Both the position numbers and the translations under genes were made by a program. A stretch of DNA of 64,000 bases from a virus, in IMG/VR virus record IMGVR_UViG_3300047472_000231, positions 1-64,000 of that record, one strand, 5' to 3'. Shown here piece by piece: positions 1 to 7,680 of the stretch (within the stretch, counting starts at the first letter, position 1; each line of letters starts with the position of its first letter). The notes below the pieces were generated by a model, which searched no databases, was not told the DNA's origin, and was given only the letters and a program-made list of their open reading frames with translations.

Positions 1-40
1 CCACACACGCCCCACCGGCCCGCCACTAGGCCCCGTCCAC

Positions 41-90
41 TACTGAACCACCGGTCAGTAACACCACCGCCCGTACTGAACAACCAGTCA
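41..90. promoter_or_regulatory. Two direct repeats upstream of the first gene
   Basis: Two near-identical 18-base units, TACTGAACCACCGGTCAG (41-58) and TACTGAACAACCAGTCAG (74-91), start 33 bp apart, about three helical turns. Each has outward ACTGA/TCAGT half-sites, so each could be an operator. The second unit runs into the ribosome binding site of the next gene. Function is inferred from position only. Confidence 0.4.
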
Positions 91-102
91 GGAGCAGCAC
101 CC

Positions 103-708
103 GTGACCAGCAACAACACCCCCGACCCGCTCGCCTACGGACCCACCGGCGTCCCCTGCGGCTGCGGCAAGGATGCGCACTCCAATCTCGTCACCTGCCA
201 GCCCGACCCGCTTACCGGCCAGCAGCTCGACGACATCGACGCGTGGGCCAACAGCCCGCTCGGCCCCGGCGTGGCCGCCGAACAGCGGCTCTTCGCCTCG
301 CTGGTCGCCGAAGTCCGCCGCCTGCGTACCGAGTCGGAGCGCCGCACCGAGGACCTCGCGGCAGCCGACAATCCGACACCGCTCCGCTGGGGCCTCAACG
401 ACGTTCTGTGGGGCGACGACGACACCGTGACCGTGCTCCTGTCCGGGCCCGGCGGTGAGCCGTACTGGTTGGAGCTGGATCTGGAGCGGGCCGCCGTGTT
501 GCGGCAGGACTTGGCCGGACCGCCCGCCGAGGAGCAGCCGGCCGTCGCCGAGTCCGAGACCTGCGGGAAGTGCAAGCAGCCGTTCGACCCGGCCGACACC
601 CGCTTCGACGGCCGCGGCCGCTACGCCTCCACCCCGTGGTGCCGCGGCGGCGTCGACCGCTGCCACGACAACGAGAGCGCCGATCACCGGTGCGTCATCT
701 GCGCCTGA
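103..708 (+). CDS. Hypothetical protein, C-terminal zinc-finger-like
   Basis: Unknown 201-aa protein. The GTG start is chosen because CAGGAGC lies about 8 bases upstream. An N-terminal CGCG motif is followed by an acidic/charged helix (around residues 65-85, containing ERRTEDLA, a stretch shared with the protein at 60702) and a C-terminal Cys-rich region with CGKC, two further Cys and CVIC, consistent with one or two structural zinc sites. It heads a rightward run of small genes. No catalytic motif is visible; nucleic acid or protein binding is a guess. Confidence 0.75.
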   Translation: MTSNNTPDPLAYGPTGVPCGCGKDAHSNLVTCQPDPLTGQQLDDIDAWANSPLGPGVAAEQRLFASLVAEVRRLRTESERRTEDLAAADNPTPLRWGLNDVLWGDDDTVTVLLSGPGGEPYWLELDLERAAVLRQDLAGPPAEEQPAVAESETCGKCKQPFDPADTRFDGRGRYASTPWCRGGVDRCHDNESADHRCVICA

Positions 709-756
709 CCCTGCCGACCACCACCACACCCGTACACCCGGCAAGGAGCCACACCC

Positions 757-1023
757 GTGAGCAAGCGTTACCCGCCTGGCGCGCCTGTCGCCGTCTACCC
801 CGGAAACGGTCACCGCCCCGAAGCCCACTGGCACGGCGTCGTCCTCCACCACCACGACAACGGCGTCGGAGGACTCCTCGGCCTGACCGACGTCCGCTGC
901 ACCGACCCGCACGGGTTCCTCAACCAGCGGATCGACCACGTCACCACGGTCGAGACGAAGACGTTGCGCCTCGCAGCCTCTGACGAGCCCGAGCAGACCG
1001 CGCTCTTCGACCCCACGGCCTGA
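757..1023 (+). CDS. Hypothetical small protein
   Basis: Unknown 88-aa protein with GTG start preceded by AAGGAG. The N-terminal pattern YPPGAPVAVYPG followed by a His-rich stretch resembles the beginning of the larger protein at 60702 (RYPIGTPVFAYPG), so the two may share a small beta-rich domain; the resemblance is judged by eye. It lies 48 bases after the previous gene, probably in one transcript. Confidence 0.7.
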   Translation: MSKRYPPGAPVAVYPGNGHRPEAHWHGVVLHHHDNGVGGLLGLTDVRCTDPHGFLNQRIDHVTTVETKTLRLAASDEPEQTALFDPTA

Positions 1024-1042
1024 CCCGCACAGCACCGGCCGC

Positions 1043-1066
1043 CCCGCGGGACTCGGGGCGGCCGGC
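1043..1066 (+). terminator. Weak hairpin between genes
   Basis: GCCGCCCCG and CGGGGCGGC form a 9-bp stem with a short loop between the 88-aa gene and the 408-aa gene. It may attenuate or end transcription; no U-run follows, as is usual in Streptomyces. Confidence 0.45.
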
Positions 1067-1101
1067 CCGGACATCCTCTCGCACGATCAAGGAGCCACAC
1101 C

Positions 1102-2328
1102 ATGACCGAACAGCCCGACCCGCGTATCGCCGTCCTCTCCGCGTTGTCCTCGCCTGGCTGGCATCCCGTCCCGGAAGCGCACGGCATGCCGTGGGATGAG
1201 GCCGTGGCGCTGCTCGACGCCTACGACGCATCCCGGGCCGCTGCGCCTGCCGCTGCACCGTCTGCGCCCGCCGACCGGGCCACACTTCGCGACCGCATCG
1301 CCGCCGCCATCTGGGAGCGGCAGAACCCCGGCCGCCACTGGGTCGACTGCGAGTACCGGTGGCGTGCCGACGCCGAGGCAGACGCCGACGCGGTGCTGGC
1401 CGTGCTGCCCGAGCCCGCCGACGATGCCGCAGGCGTGGCCGAGGCAATCCGCAGCTTCCCCTTCGACAACTTCGGCATGGACGACGTGTCGTTCGCCCTC
1501 GAAGACGACCCCGAGGCGCAGGAGTGGGTGCCCGCGCTCGCCGACGCGGTGTTGTCCGTGCTGCCCGCGACCACCGACCAGGCGGCCGAGGTCGCCAACC
1601 TTCGCACCATGTACGACGCGGCCAGCGCACGCGAGAACGAACTCATCGACGAGCGGGACAAGCTGATCCGGTGGCACCGAGAGGACGGCGAGAACGGCGC
1701 CAAGATGCTCGGCACGATCAAGCGGCTCCGCGCCGAGTTGAAGCAGCAGCCCGACCGTGCCGCGATCTTGCGGGAGGCCGCCGAGATCGCCGACCGGCTG
1801 ATGGACGAGCGCTACGGCCCCGACTGCTCCTACGCCATCGGCGGCCAGGACGTGGCCCGCGAGCTGCGCCGCATGGCCGACGAGGCGCAGCAGCCCGAGA
1901 CGCAGGCCGCGCGGCGGGTCCTCACACCGAACGAGCACGACCGGGCCTGGCACGCCATCGAAGGCGCTGCTGGCGATCCCGGCGCGGACCCGGGCACCGT
2001 CCTCAACGCTGTCCTGCGTGCGCTCCGCATCGACGCCCCCACCGCCGAGGATGAGCAGGCTGCCAGCCCCCGCCGCAAGGCCGACGGGACGCGACAGGAC
2101 GAGACGCTGCCCGCCGAGGCTCCGGCGCGCATCGACCGCATGCGCCCCGAGTTCACCGACCACGCCAGCGTCGAGTCGATCGACGTCCAGCTTCGGCGAG
2201 CCCGCTCGCACCTGCGCCGCTGGCATCTGCGGGTCGAGTGGCTGATCAGCCTGCGGCAGGCCCGAGTGGAGCAGAAGGAGCGTGGCGAGTGGCCCGCCGC
2301 CGTGTCCCAGCCCGGCAAGGAGGCCTGA
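1102..2328 (+). CDS. Hypothetical protein with repeated ADAVLxVLP motif and coiled coil
   Basis: A 408-aa protein of unknown function starting at ATG behind AAGGAGCC. It contains two copies of a helix ending ADAVLAVLP / ADAVLSVLP (around residues 93-101 and 149-156) separated by acidic sequence, then a long charged coiled coil (about 160-260). The layout RDRIAAAIWERQ...ADAVLAVLP is common in uncharacterised Streptomyces phage and plasmid proteins. No enzymatic motif is seen. The next gene starts 2 bases after its stop. Confidence 0.75.
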   Translation: MTEQPDPRIAVLSALSSPGWHPVPEAHGMPWDEAVALLDAYDASRAAAPAAAPSAPADRATLRDRIAAAIWERQNPGRHWVDCEYRWRADAEADADAVLAVLPEPADDAAGVAEAIRSFPFDNFGMDDVSFALEDDPEAQEWVPALADAVLSVLPATTDQAAEVANLRTMYDAASARENELIDERDKLIRWHREDGENGAKMLGTIKRLRAELKQQPDRAAILREAAEIADRLMDERYGPDCSYAIGGQDVARELRRMADEAQQPETQAARRVLTPNEHDRAWHAIEGAAGDPGADPGTVLNAVLRALRIDAPTAEDEQAASPRRKADGTRQDETLPAEAPARIDRMRPEFTDHASVESIDVQLRRARSHLRRWHLRVEWLISLRQARVEQKERGEWPAAVSQPGKEA

Positions 2329-2330
2329 CC

Positions 2331-2510
2331 ATGGCCACCAACCCGAACACCGGTGGCTTCACCGGGATCAGCCTCGCGGGCACCTGGGAGTGCGGCAACT
2401 GCGGCGCCACCGGCGACGGCTGGTACGACGAGGACGACGGCCTTGTCCTGCACGACGAGAACGGGCAGCCCTTCGAGTCCGACGACCACGTCTGCGGGGA
2501 GCCGTCGTGA
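2331..2510 (+). CDS. Small CxxC protein
   Basis: A 59-aa protein. The ATG is preceded by AAGGAGG at ideal distance, so I reject a longer reading frame that would overlap the previous gene by 90 bases. It has CGNCG near residue 21 and a later C near the end in a very acidic background, suggesting a small zinc-binding fold. Translationally coupled to the preceding gene. Confidence 0.65.
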   Translation: MATNPNTGGFTGISLAGTWECGNCGATGDGWYDEDDGLVLHDENGQPFESDDHVCGEPS

Positions 2511-2542
2511 TCGCTGAGGCCATCGACACCGCCTGATCCGCC

Positions 2543-2570
2543 GGCCCGCCTCCGCCGACGGGGGCGGGCC
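2543..2570 (+). terminator. Hairpin terminator
   Basis: GGCCCGCC pairs perfectly with GGCGGGCC around a 12-base loop, 30 bases after the small CxxC gene. Confidence 0.6.
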
Positions 2571-2606
2571 GCAACCCCACACCACCACGAACCCTGGAGG
2601 AACCGC

Positions 2607-3194
2607 ATGACCACCCGCATCTTCACCCGCGCACAGCTCGAAGCCTGGGACCTGCCGGGCGCCTGGGCTGACGACTCCCCGGAGATCCTTTACCGCGAGC
2701 AGGTCGACGCCCGCCGTTGGGTGTCCGTCCATGAGCTCGTCTTCCGCGCCCCCGACGACGGTCTGGCGTACCGCGTCTTCTACGAGCAGGGCCTTACCGA
2801 GGACCAGGACGACACCGACCCGTGGAACGGCGACGACGAGATCAAGGCCACCGAGGTGGAGCAACGCCCCGTCGTCACCCGGCAGTGGCGTGACGTCAAC
2901 GCCCCGGCCGATCCCGGCCTCGACCTCGTGCTGCCCGCGTGGGAGGCCATGTACGAGCCGGGCAACGTCTCCGACTACCTGATCGGCTACGCCAACTCCG
3001 AGGCCGGAGCGAAGGGCGCAGCGGAGGCGTGGCTGCGATCCGAGAAGGACGAACCAGGCCGACTGGAGTGGGTGCCGCAAAACCCGGTGGACGGCTACGA
3101 CACGGAGTTCGAACTCGTTGAGCACCACGACGACGGCATCGACACCGGGCCCGGGATCACCGTCCGGCACCGCACCCAGCGCCCCACGACCTGA
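2607..3194 (+). CDS. Hypothetical acidic protein
   Basis: A 195-aa, strongly acidic protein with ATG start after CTGGAGGAACC. It is Trp/Tyr-rich (WDLPGAWADD near the N-terminus) without membrane segments or Cys clusters. No family recognised. It lies between two hairpin terminators and so may be transcribed alone or by read-through. Confidence 0.7.
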   Translation: MTTRIFTRAQLEAWDLPGAWADDSPEILYREQVDARRWVSVHELVFRAPDDGLAYRVFYEQGLTEDQDDTDPWNGDDEIKATEVEQRPVVTRQWRDVNAPADPGLDLVLPAWEAMYEPGNVSDYLIGYANSEAGAKGAAEAWLRSEKDEPGRLEWVPQNPVDGYDTEFELVEHHDDGIDTGPGITVRHRTQRPTT

Positions 3195-3203
3195 CCCCGC
3201 CCT

Positions 3204-3228
3204 GCCGCCCCTGCGCCGTGGGGGCGGC
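3204..3228 (+). terminator. Hairpin terminator
   Basis: GCCGCCCC and GGGGCGGC form a perfect 8-bp stem just after the acidic 195-aa gene. Confidence 0.55.
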
Positions 3229-3252
3229 ACCCCGCACCGAAAGGCACCACCG

Positions 3253-3429
3253 ATGACGACCCGGATTCTGCGGCTGCTGGTCGACGAGGAGTTCGGCCGC
3301 CTGCTCGCCCTGTACGTGCGGCGGGGCGAGAAGCCTCGCGGCGCCCTGCTGATCGCGCTCCGCCTGCGGGCGACCGCCGACGGGCTGCTCCTGCCCAACG
3401 GGCGGATCAAGAACGGGGGTCGGCCGTGA
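3253..3429 (+). CDS. Hypothetical 58-aa basic protein
   Basis: MTTRILRLLVDEEFGRLL-type small protein, helical and Arg/Leu-rich. The ATG at 3253 follows GAAAGGCACCACCG. The following gene starts inside its stop codon (GTGA overlap), showing a coupled operon. Function unknown. Confidence 0.6.
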   Translation: MTTRILRLLVDEEFGRLLALYVRRGEKPRGALLIALRLRATADGLLLPNGRIKNGGRP

Positions 3430-3767
3430 CCGCCCCGTCGTCGGCGCCCCGCGGCGAGCGTGCCGGAACGCCGGGCGCCGGCTGGGAGACGGAACTCCGG
3501 TCACTGGGCGAGCAGTACGTGCCCGACGGCCAGCCGGAGCCGTCCGCGAACCGGGCGGCACGACGGGCGGTGAGACGCGGCCAGAAGCGCTCAGATGGCC
3601 GCACGGCGCTTCGGCAGGGTCCGGATGGGGCCGAGGGCGCCCGAGAAGGGCCCTGGGTGCCTCTCTCGCGGCCGAAGTCCCCGCAGCGGTCCGGGAGTCG
3701 CACCGAGCCTGAGAACGCCAGCGAGAGCCCCAACCCCGCCCCGCCGACCCGAACGGAGACCCAATGA
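3426..3767 (+). CDS. Hypothetical low-complexity basic protein
   Basis: 113 aa, GTG start overlapping the previous stop by 4 bases. The sequence is rich in Pro, Ser, Arg and Gly and looks disordered. It ends in a 4-base overlap with the next gene (ATGA). No known domain; it may be a DNA-associated disordered protein or simply poorly conserved. Confidence 0.55.
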   Translation: MTAPSSAPRGERAGTPGAGWETELRSLGEQYVPDGQPEPSANRAARRAVRRGQKRSDGRTALRQGPDGAEGAREGPWVPLSRPKSPQRSGSRTEPENASESPNPAPPTRTETQ

Positions 3768-3919
3768 CCCCCGAACCGCCACCACTCAAGCAGATGCTGC
3801 ACCTCGTCGACCGGGCCGAACGCGGCGTCATCCTCCCCGCCGAAGCCGCCCGACTCCGCATCGCCATACGGGCGTTGTACGCCCGCGCCTACCCGCAGAC
3901 CGAGGAGACCGCAGCGTGA
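3764..3919 (+). CDS. Hypothetical 51-aa helical protein
   Basis: Starts in the ATGA overlap with the previous gene and ends in a GTGA overlap with the next one, so it sits in a tightly coupled operon. The protein (MTPEPPPLKQMLHLVDRAER...) is mostly one or two amphipathic helices. Unknown function. Confidence 0.6.
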   Translation: MTPEPPPLKQMLHLVDRAERGVILPAEAARLRIAIRALYARAYPQTEETAA

Positions 3920-4131
3920 TCCAGTCCGGCCAGACCTACCGCTCCTGCGACCCGCGCGGCGGCCCCCGCATCCGCATCACGTCGTACCGGCCCGGTGACG
4001 CCCGCGCCCACGTCGTCAACGCCTACGACGGCAAGCGGTTCCGGCAGATCCTCGTCAGCCAGCTGCACGCCACCGACAACACCAGCACCGGAGCCCCGAG
4101 GCGCACCGGCTACGCCCTGGAGACGCCGTGA
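3916..4131 (+). CDS. Small GQTYRSCDPRGG-type protein
   Basis: A 71-aa protein from a GTG start overlapping the preceding stop. The pattern GQTYRSCDPRGGPRIRI, then AHVVNAYDGK and a closing RRTGYALE, is a compact beta-rich arrangement often seen in small proteins of Streptomyces phages and integrative elements (from memory). Function unknown. Confidence 0.65.
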   Translation: MIQSGQTYRSCDPRGGPRIRITSYRPGDARAHVVNAYDGKRFRQILVSQLHATDNTSTGAPRRTGYALETP

Positions 4132-4919
4132 CCAACCAGACCCCAATCACCCCGCAGCAGCCCGCCACCGCCCCCGTGCCCGCCCAGGACGCCCCCGGCG
4201 GTCCCGGACGGCAGCCGGACGCCCCGGAGACGCCACTGGCCGCCCTGCAGCGCCTCCAGCGTCTCCGCGGCCAACTCGCCGCCGAGCACGCCAAAGCGGT
4301 CCGCGCCGACCAGCAGCCGCGCCCCGACCTCGACCACCTGCGCGTTACCCCGCACAACGGGATCGCGGCCGGACTGGAGACGGCGATCTTCTTCGTCGAA
4401 CACCACCTGCGGGAAGTCGGCGAAGAGGCCCGGATAACGCCGGACAACCCCGCGACCAGCAGCGACACGGCGGACAACTCGCTGCGGGAGCGGCTTGCGG
4501 CGGCCGTCGAGTCCGAGATCTACGAATACCGCGAACGCACCATGTTCTGGGAAGAGACCGGCGGCGTCACCGAGGAGATCGCCAGACTCGCCACACGCGG
4601 CGCGATGACAACCCTCGAAGCCGCCCTCGACATCGGCGACGCGGAGGCCATCCTCGACGAGCCCGCGGCAGCCGCAGCGACCCAAGCGACCGACGAGCCC
4701 GGCCTGTACGAGAAGGTCGCCGGCATGTTCAGCGGGCCACTCCCGCCACCCGCAGACGTACCGCCCGCCGTCGCTTTGACGTGCAGCCTCGCGCAGCTGC
4801 GGCAGACGCATGACCCGCACGCGTGGCAGCCGCAGCCGGGCATGCGGCACGTTCAATGCCCCGGATTCGCGCACGTTCCGGCAGGGACCGAAGAGACCAA
4901 AAGTCAGGAGCAGCCGTGA
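4128..4919 (+). CDS. Hypothetical protein
   Basis: A 263-aa protein whose GTG start overlaps the previous stop by 4 bases. The first 40 residues are Pro/Gln/Ala-rich and probably disordered, followed by an alpha-helical body (residues 40-200) and a C-terminal segment with a single C near 234 and HDPHAWQPQPGM. No recognised domain. It is the last gene of the 3.25-4.92 kb operon. Confidence 0.7.
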   Translation: MTNQTPITPQQPATAPVPAQDAPGGPGRQPDAPETPLAALQRLQRLRGQLAAEHAKAVRADQQPRPDLDHLRVTPHNGIAAGLETAIFFVEHHLREVGEEARITPDNPATSSDTADNSLRERLAAAVESEIYEYRERTMFWEETGGVTEEIARLATRGAMTTLEAALDIGDAEAILDEPAAAAATQATDEPGLYEKVAGMFSGPLPPPADVPPAVALTCSLAQLRQTHDPHAWQPQPGMRHVQCPGFAHVPAGTEETKSQEQP

Positions 4920-4926
4920 CACGACG

Positions 4927-4958
4927 ACGCCCCCGGCCGGGATCCGGCGCGGGGGCGT
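4927..4958. terminator. Bidirectional terminator
   Basis: ACGCCCCCG pairs with CGGGGGCGT across a 14-base loop. It lies between the converging genes ending at 4919 (+) and 4969 (-), so it can end both transcripts. Confidence 0.7.
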
Positions 4959-4968
4959 TCTGCTGCGT

Positions 4969-5283
4969 CTAGAACTGCCCGGTGCAGGCGAGGCAGATCG
5001 TGCGGGAACTCCAGTCCGCCAGCGAAGCCTGATACGCCTGCACACCCTGGTACATGAACACGCCGTAGACGAGGCCGCCCACCGTCACCAGCAGGCCGAG
5101 CAGCACCGCACCCGACACGGCGACCGCGATCCCGCCGATCGTCGCCAACAAGGCGATCCAATAGCTGGCCTGCACCTCACCCGGCGGCGCGTACTGCACC
5201 CGCAACGGCGACTCCGCCGGCAGGGACTGCCAGTAGTGGGACAGGCGTTCCACGTTCGTCGACGAACACGACTTGCACTGCAT
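4969..5283 (-). CDS. Zinc-ribbon membrane protein
   Basis: A 104-aa protein starting MQCKSCSS at the ATG on the minus strand (5283), behind GGGGG. CKSC at residues 3-6 and CLAC near the C-terminus could form a zinc ribbon. Between them are two hydrophobic segments (about 45-65 and 66-88) rich in Ile, Val and Gly, so it is an inner-membrane protein with both Cys pairs on the same side. A longer frame exists upstream but lacks a ribosome site. Confidence 0.65.
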   Translation of the reverse strand: MQCKSCSSTNVERLSHYWQSLPAESPLRVQYAPPGEVQASYWIALLATIGGIAVAVSGAVLLGLLVTVGGLVYGVFMYQGVQAYQASLADWSSRTICLACTGQF

Positions 5284-5389
5284 TCCAACCCCCGACATCC
5301 ACCCAGCACCTGACGGCAGATTGGCCAGCCGGGGCAGGGTCGGCAAGCAGTACCGGCGGGTCTGTGAGCGGGGCCGCAAGCGGGACGCA

Positions 5390-5424
5390 CCGAGAGCCCC
5401 ACCTGCATCAGATGGGGCCCTCGG
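5390..5424 (-). terminator. Hairpin terminator
   Basis: CCGAGAGCCCCA and TGGGGCCCTCGG pair with one mismatch, directly downstream of the leftward 98-aa gene. Confidence 0.65.
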
Positions 5425-5436
5425 GTGACGGTGCGG

Positions 5437-5733
5437 CTACAGCTCCGTCAGCTCGTACATCTCCGGCAGCGGTCCGAGCGGCACGCCGATCACCCGCCCG
5501 AGCATCGCCCGCGCCACTGTGTCCCGCTCGAGGCGCGGCCGGCCCGGCGGCATCGACAAGACCAGGCTCCCGTCCGGCAACTGGACCAGGGCGCCGATGA
5601 AACCGGGGTCGGTGATCTGCGACAGGTGGAGCTTGACGTCCAGCTCGAGGAGTAGGTCGTCGAGTGGTGCGTTCAACAGGTGGGCGGCGGTGATTGTCTG
5701 GCGTGCCGCGGGTGCTAAGGCAGTAGCATTCAC
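5437..5733 (-). CDS. Hypothetical protein downstream of XRE/TPR regulator
   Basis: 98 aa, ATG start preceded by AAAAGGAGC. The sequence has a predicted beta-hairpin VQLPDGSLVLSMPPG followed by an alpha-helical stretch ERDTVARAMLGRVIG. That order recalls the front half of ImmA/IrrE-type metallopeptidases that partner XRE repressors, but the HExxH active site is absent, so this is at most a degenerate relative; the comparison is speculative. It lies downstream of the XRE/TPR gene in the same direction, separated by a hairpin. Confidence 0.65.
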   Translation of the reverse strand: MNATALAPAARQTITAAHLLNAPLDDLLLELDVKLHLSQITDPGFIGALVQLPDGSLVLSMPPGRPRLERDTVARAMLGRVIGVPLGPLPEMYELTEL

Positions 5734-5794
5734 GTGAGCTCCTTTTGACGAGGCGAGCTTGAAGATCGGCGAGTTAGCGCTCGCTGGTTCGAAT

Positions 5795-5820
5795 CGGCCC
5801 GGTGTTGACGCACCGGGCCG
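5795..5820 (-). terminator. Perfect hairpin after XRE/TPR gene
   Basis: CGGCCCGGTG and CACCGGGCCG form a perfect 10-bp stem with a 6-base loop, 10 bases beyond the leftward regulator's stop codon. Likely terminator or attenuator before the 98-aa gene. Confidence 0.7.
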
Positions 5821-5829
5821 TTCGCTGTT

Positions 5830-7032
5830 TCAGGCACCGAGTGCCGCGATCGCCTCCCTCAGATCGGTGGCCGTGTGCCAGTGCTGGAATCGTGGCGCCG
5901 ACAGCATCGAGCCGACACGGTGGGCGCGCTTGTTGATCCAGCTGATCTGGTCCTCGACGGGGAGCGCCAGCACCGGGGCTATCGCCTCGGCCGCCGCCTC
6001 GACCTCGCCGAGTTGAACCTGGGCGGTCGCCAGGTAGATGTGGCACAGCCGCTCGTCATCGAGGGAGCGCTGCTCCGGAGGCATCTGCTCCCACGATGCG
6101 ATAGAGGCCTCGGCCTCGGTCGCCGCGGTGCGCGCGTCGTCGCCGCCGTCCAGCCAGATCAGCGAGGACGCGGCGTAGTAGCGCTGCTTCGTCTCCGAGA
6201 ACTCGAAGAGGCCGGCCAGCGAATCGGGGCGCCGGACGCGCTCGCGTGCCTGCTCGGCAAGGTGCAGGGTGCGGTTGGCGGCCTTGCTGTCGCCGAGGTT
6301 CGCCAGGCACTGGACTTCACCGCAGAGGAGCCGCGCCTCCCCGGTGCCGGGAACGTCGCCGGCGTACTGGAGGCCGTCGCGGACGTAGTCGAGGGCGATG
6401 CCGTAGTCGCCGTTGAACCGCGCGATCAGGGACTGGGTGCCGCGTACCCACATCAGCAGCTCAGTGTCGCCTGCGTACTGGGCGCAGCGGCCCGCGGCGC
6501 GCGCGTGCTCTAACGCGGCGTCGGCGTCGCCAAGGTCGAGGGCCGCGTAGGCGAGGATGCCGGAGAGTCGTCCGGCGGCGACGTAGAGATCAGCCCGCTC
6601 GTTCGGGGCGTGGCGGTAGTCCTTGAGGCGCTGGAGCGCATCGCGGCGCAGCGTGTCGGCTCGGAGCAGCATCGGCGCGGGCGCCTGGGCGAGGTAGTCG
6701 ACTGCCGTCTCTTCGACTCCGGCATGCAGCTGGTCGAGTTCCAGGTCGGCGAGCGCCATGAGGTCGCGCGAGGTGGCGAGTGACGCAGCCAGGGTTTTTC
6801 GGGTAGCCGCCTGCTCCTGTCGCTGTGAATGCTCGCGAAGGTATTCGGCGACAAGCGCACCATTTGCACGCAAGGCGCTGTCTGCGGCTTCTGCCAGTTC
6901 CGCCGTTGGGGCTCGCCGTCCCGCTTCCACGTGGTGGATGTGGGTGCGGTGCATGAGGATTTGGGTGGACAGGTCAGCGAGGGTGAGTCCGGCGTCTTGC
7001 CGGTGTCGGCGGAGCTCCGTTCCGAAGGTCAT
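5830..7032 (-). CDS. XRE-family regulator with TPR-like sensor domain
   Basis: 400-aa cytoplasmic transcription regulator. Residues 5-60 form a Cro/CI-type helix-turn-helix (LRRHRQDAGLTLADLS then HIHHVEAGRRAP). The rest is a helical repeat region (about 90-390) with alternating Ala/Leu helices typical of TPR sensor domains in Streptomyces XRE regulators, which usually bind a peptide or partner. The ATG is at 7032; the adjacent inverted repeat 7085-7121 is a plausible autoregulatory operator. It probably controls the accessory/transfer region to its right. Length is normal for this type. Confidence 0.85.
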   Translation of the reverse strand: MTFGTELRRHRQDAGLTLADLSTQILMHRTHIHHVEAGRRAPTAELAEAADSALRANGALVAEYLREHSQRQEQAATRKTLAASLATSRDLMALADLELDQLHAGVEETAVDYLAQAPAPMLLRADTLRRDALQRLKDYRHAPNERADLYVAAGRLSGILAYAALDLGDADAALEHARAAGRCAQYAGDTELLMWVRGTQSLIARFNGDYGIALDYVRDGLQYAGDVPGTGEARLLCGEVQCLANLGDSKAANRTLHLAEQARERVRRPDSLAGLFEFSETKQRYYAASSLIWLDGGDDARTAATEAEASIASWEQMPPEQRSLDDERLCHIYLATAQVQLGEVEAAAEAIAPVLALPVEDQISWINKRAHRVGSMLSAPRFQHWHTATDLREAIAALGA

Positions 7033-7084
7033 GCCGGTAATCCTGTCGCCGCGTGCGGACTGTGCGGAGGGGGTTACTGTTGTC

Positions 7085-7121
7085 AGATTCGCCTGTTGCC
7101 GATTGACAACAGGCTGAATCT
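7085..7121. promoter_or_regulatory. Inverted-repeat operator upstream of XRE/TPR gene
   Basis: AGATTCGCCTGTTG (7085-7098) and CAACAGGCTGAATCT (7107-7121) are inverted copies with one extra base. The dyad sits 53 bases upstream of the regulator start, where a repressor would autoregulate. Confidence 0.6.
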
Positions 7122-7163
7122 AGAACGGCACTCAGCGAGATGGTGCGCTGAGTTCATGAGGAA

Positions 7164-7463
7164 TTACTGCTCGGACTCTTTGCTCTCGTTGCCTTTTGGT
7201 GTCGCCTTTTTGGCGGGCCCTCTTCGAGGCTTGTCGCGCTCACGGAAGAACTCCTCTACGGGTTCCCAGTACATGAGCAGGTTCCGTCCGGACTTGAGGT
7301 ATCCATCGGGCGGGATGGGCCAGTCCGGGTCGGTCATCGCGATATGCCGAACGCCCTGTCTCGTGATCGAGCCCTCGATGATCTTCCGCTCAACGAGGCG
7401 CCTGGCGATCTCCGTGAACGTGACCAGGTCGGGCATCCCTCCTTTCTCGCCGTCAGTGTTCAT
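7164..7463 (-). CDS. Small HTH / excisionase-like DNA-binding protein
   Basis: 99 aa. Residues 14-50 (VTFTEIARRLVERKI...SITRQGVRHIA) look like a winged-helix or recombination-directionality-type HTH, followed by a segment with paired Pro and Trp residues and a very basic tail (KPRRGPAKKATPKG). Proteins of this kind act as regulators or excisionases in actinobacterial elements. It precedes the XRE/TPR gene in the same direction and faces the repeat cluster at 7546-7635, which may be its own control region. Confidence 0.7.
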   Translation of the reverse strand: MNTDGEKGGMPDLVTFTEIARRLVERKIIEGSITRQGVRHIAMTDPDWPIPPDGYLKSGRNLLMYWEPVEEFFRERDKPRRGPAKKATPKGNESKESEQ

Positions 7464-7545
7464 GTCCGCATTCTCCCCTTCGCTGCCTACTACTTGTCAA
7501 GGCGTAAGAAGTCCTCTACTGTCGAAGACGAACGAAGCCCCGACC

Positions 7546-7635
7546 GGTGGTTGCACACCAAATCGGGGCTGCTCAACAGCCCTCCCCGGTGGTTGCACAC
7601 CGGAGAGGGCCTGCCCGACCAGGTGGTTGCACACC
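7546..7635. repeat. Three direct repeats GGTGGTTGCACACC
   Basis: Exact 14-base copies at 7546-7559, 7588-7601 and 7622-7635 (spacings 42 and 34). Each unit has GGTG/CACC outer dyad symmetry. They occupy the intergenic space between a leftward regulator and a rightward operon starting at 7681, so they are probably operators; iterons are an alternative. Confidence 0.75.
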
Positions 7636-7680
7636 CGGTCAGGACATCCGGAACCGCCTGAGCTACCAGGAGGACCAGAC

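Noticed and set aside
5781-5820. GGTTCGAATC next to a strong stem, resembling the T-arm of a tRNA
   Set aside because: The flanking bases do not pair as a T-stem and no acceptor, D or anticodon arm can be built; the stem is better explained as a terminator.
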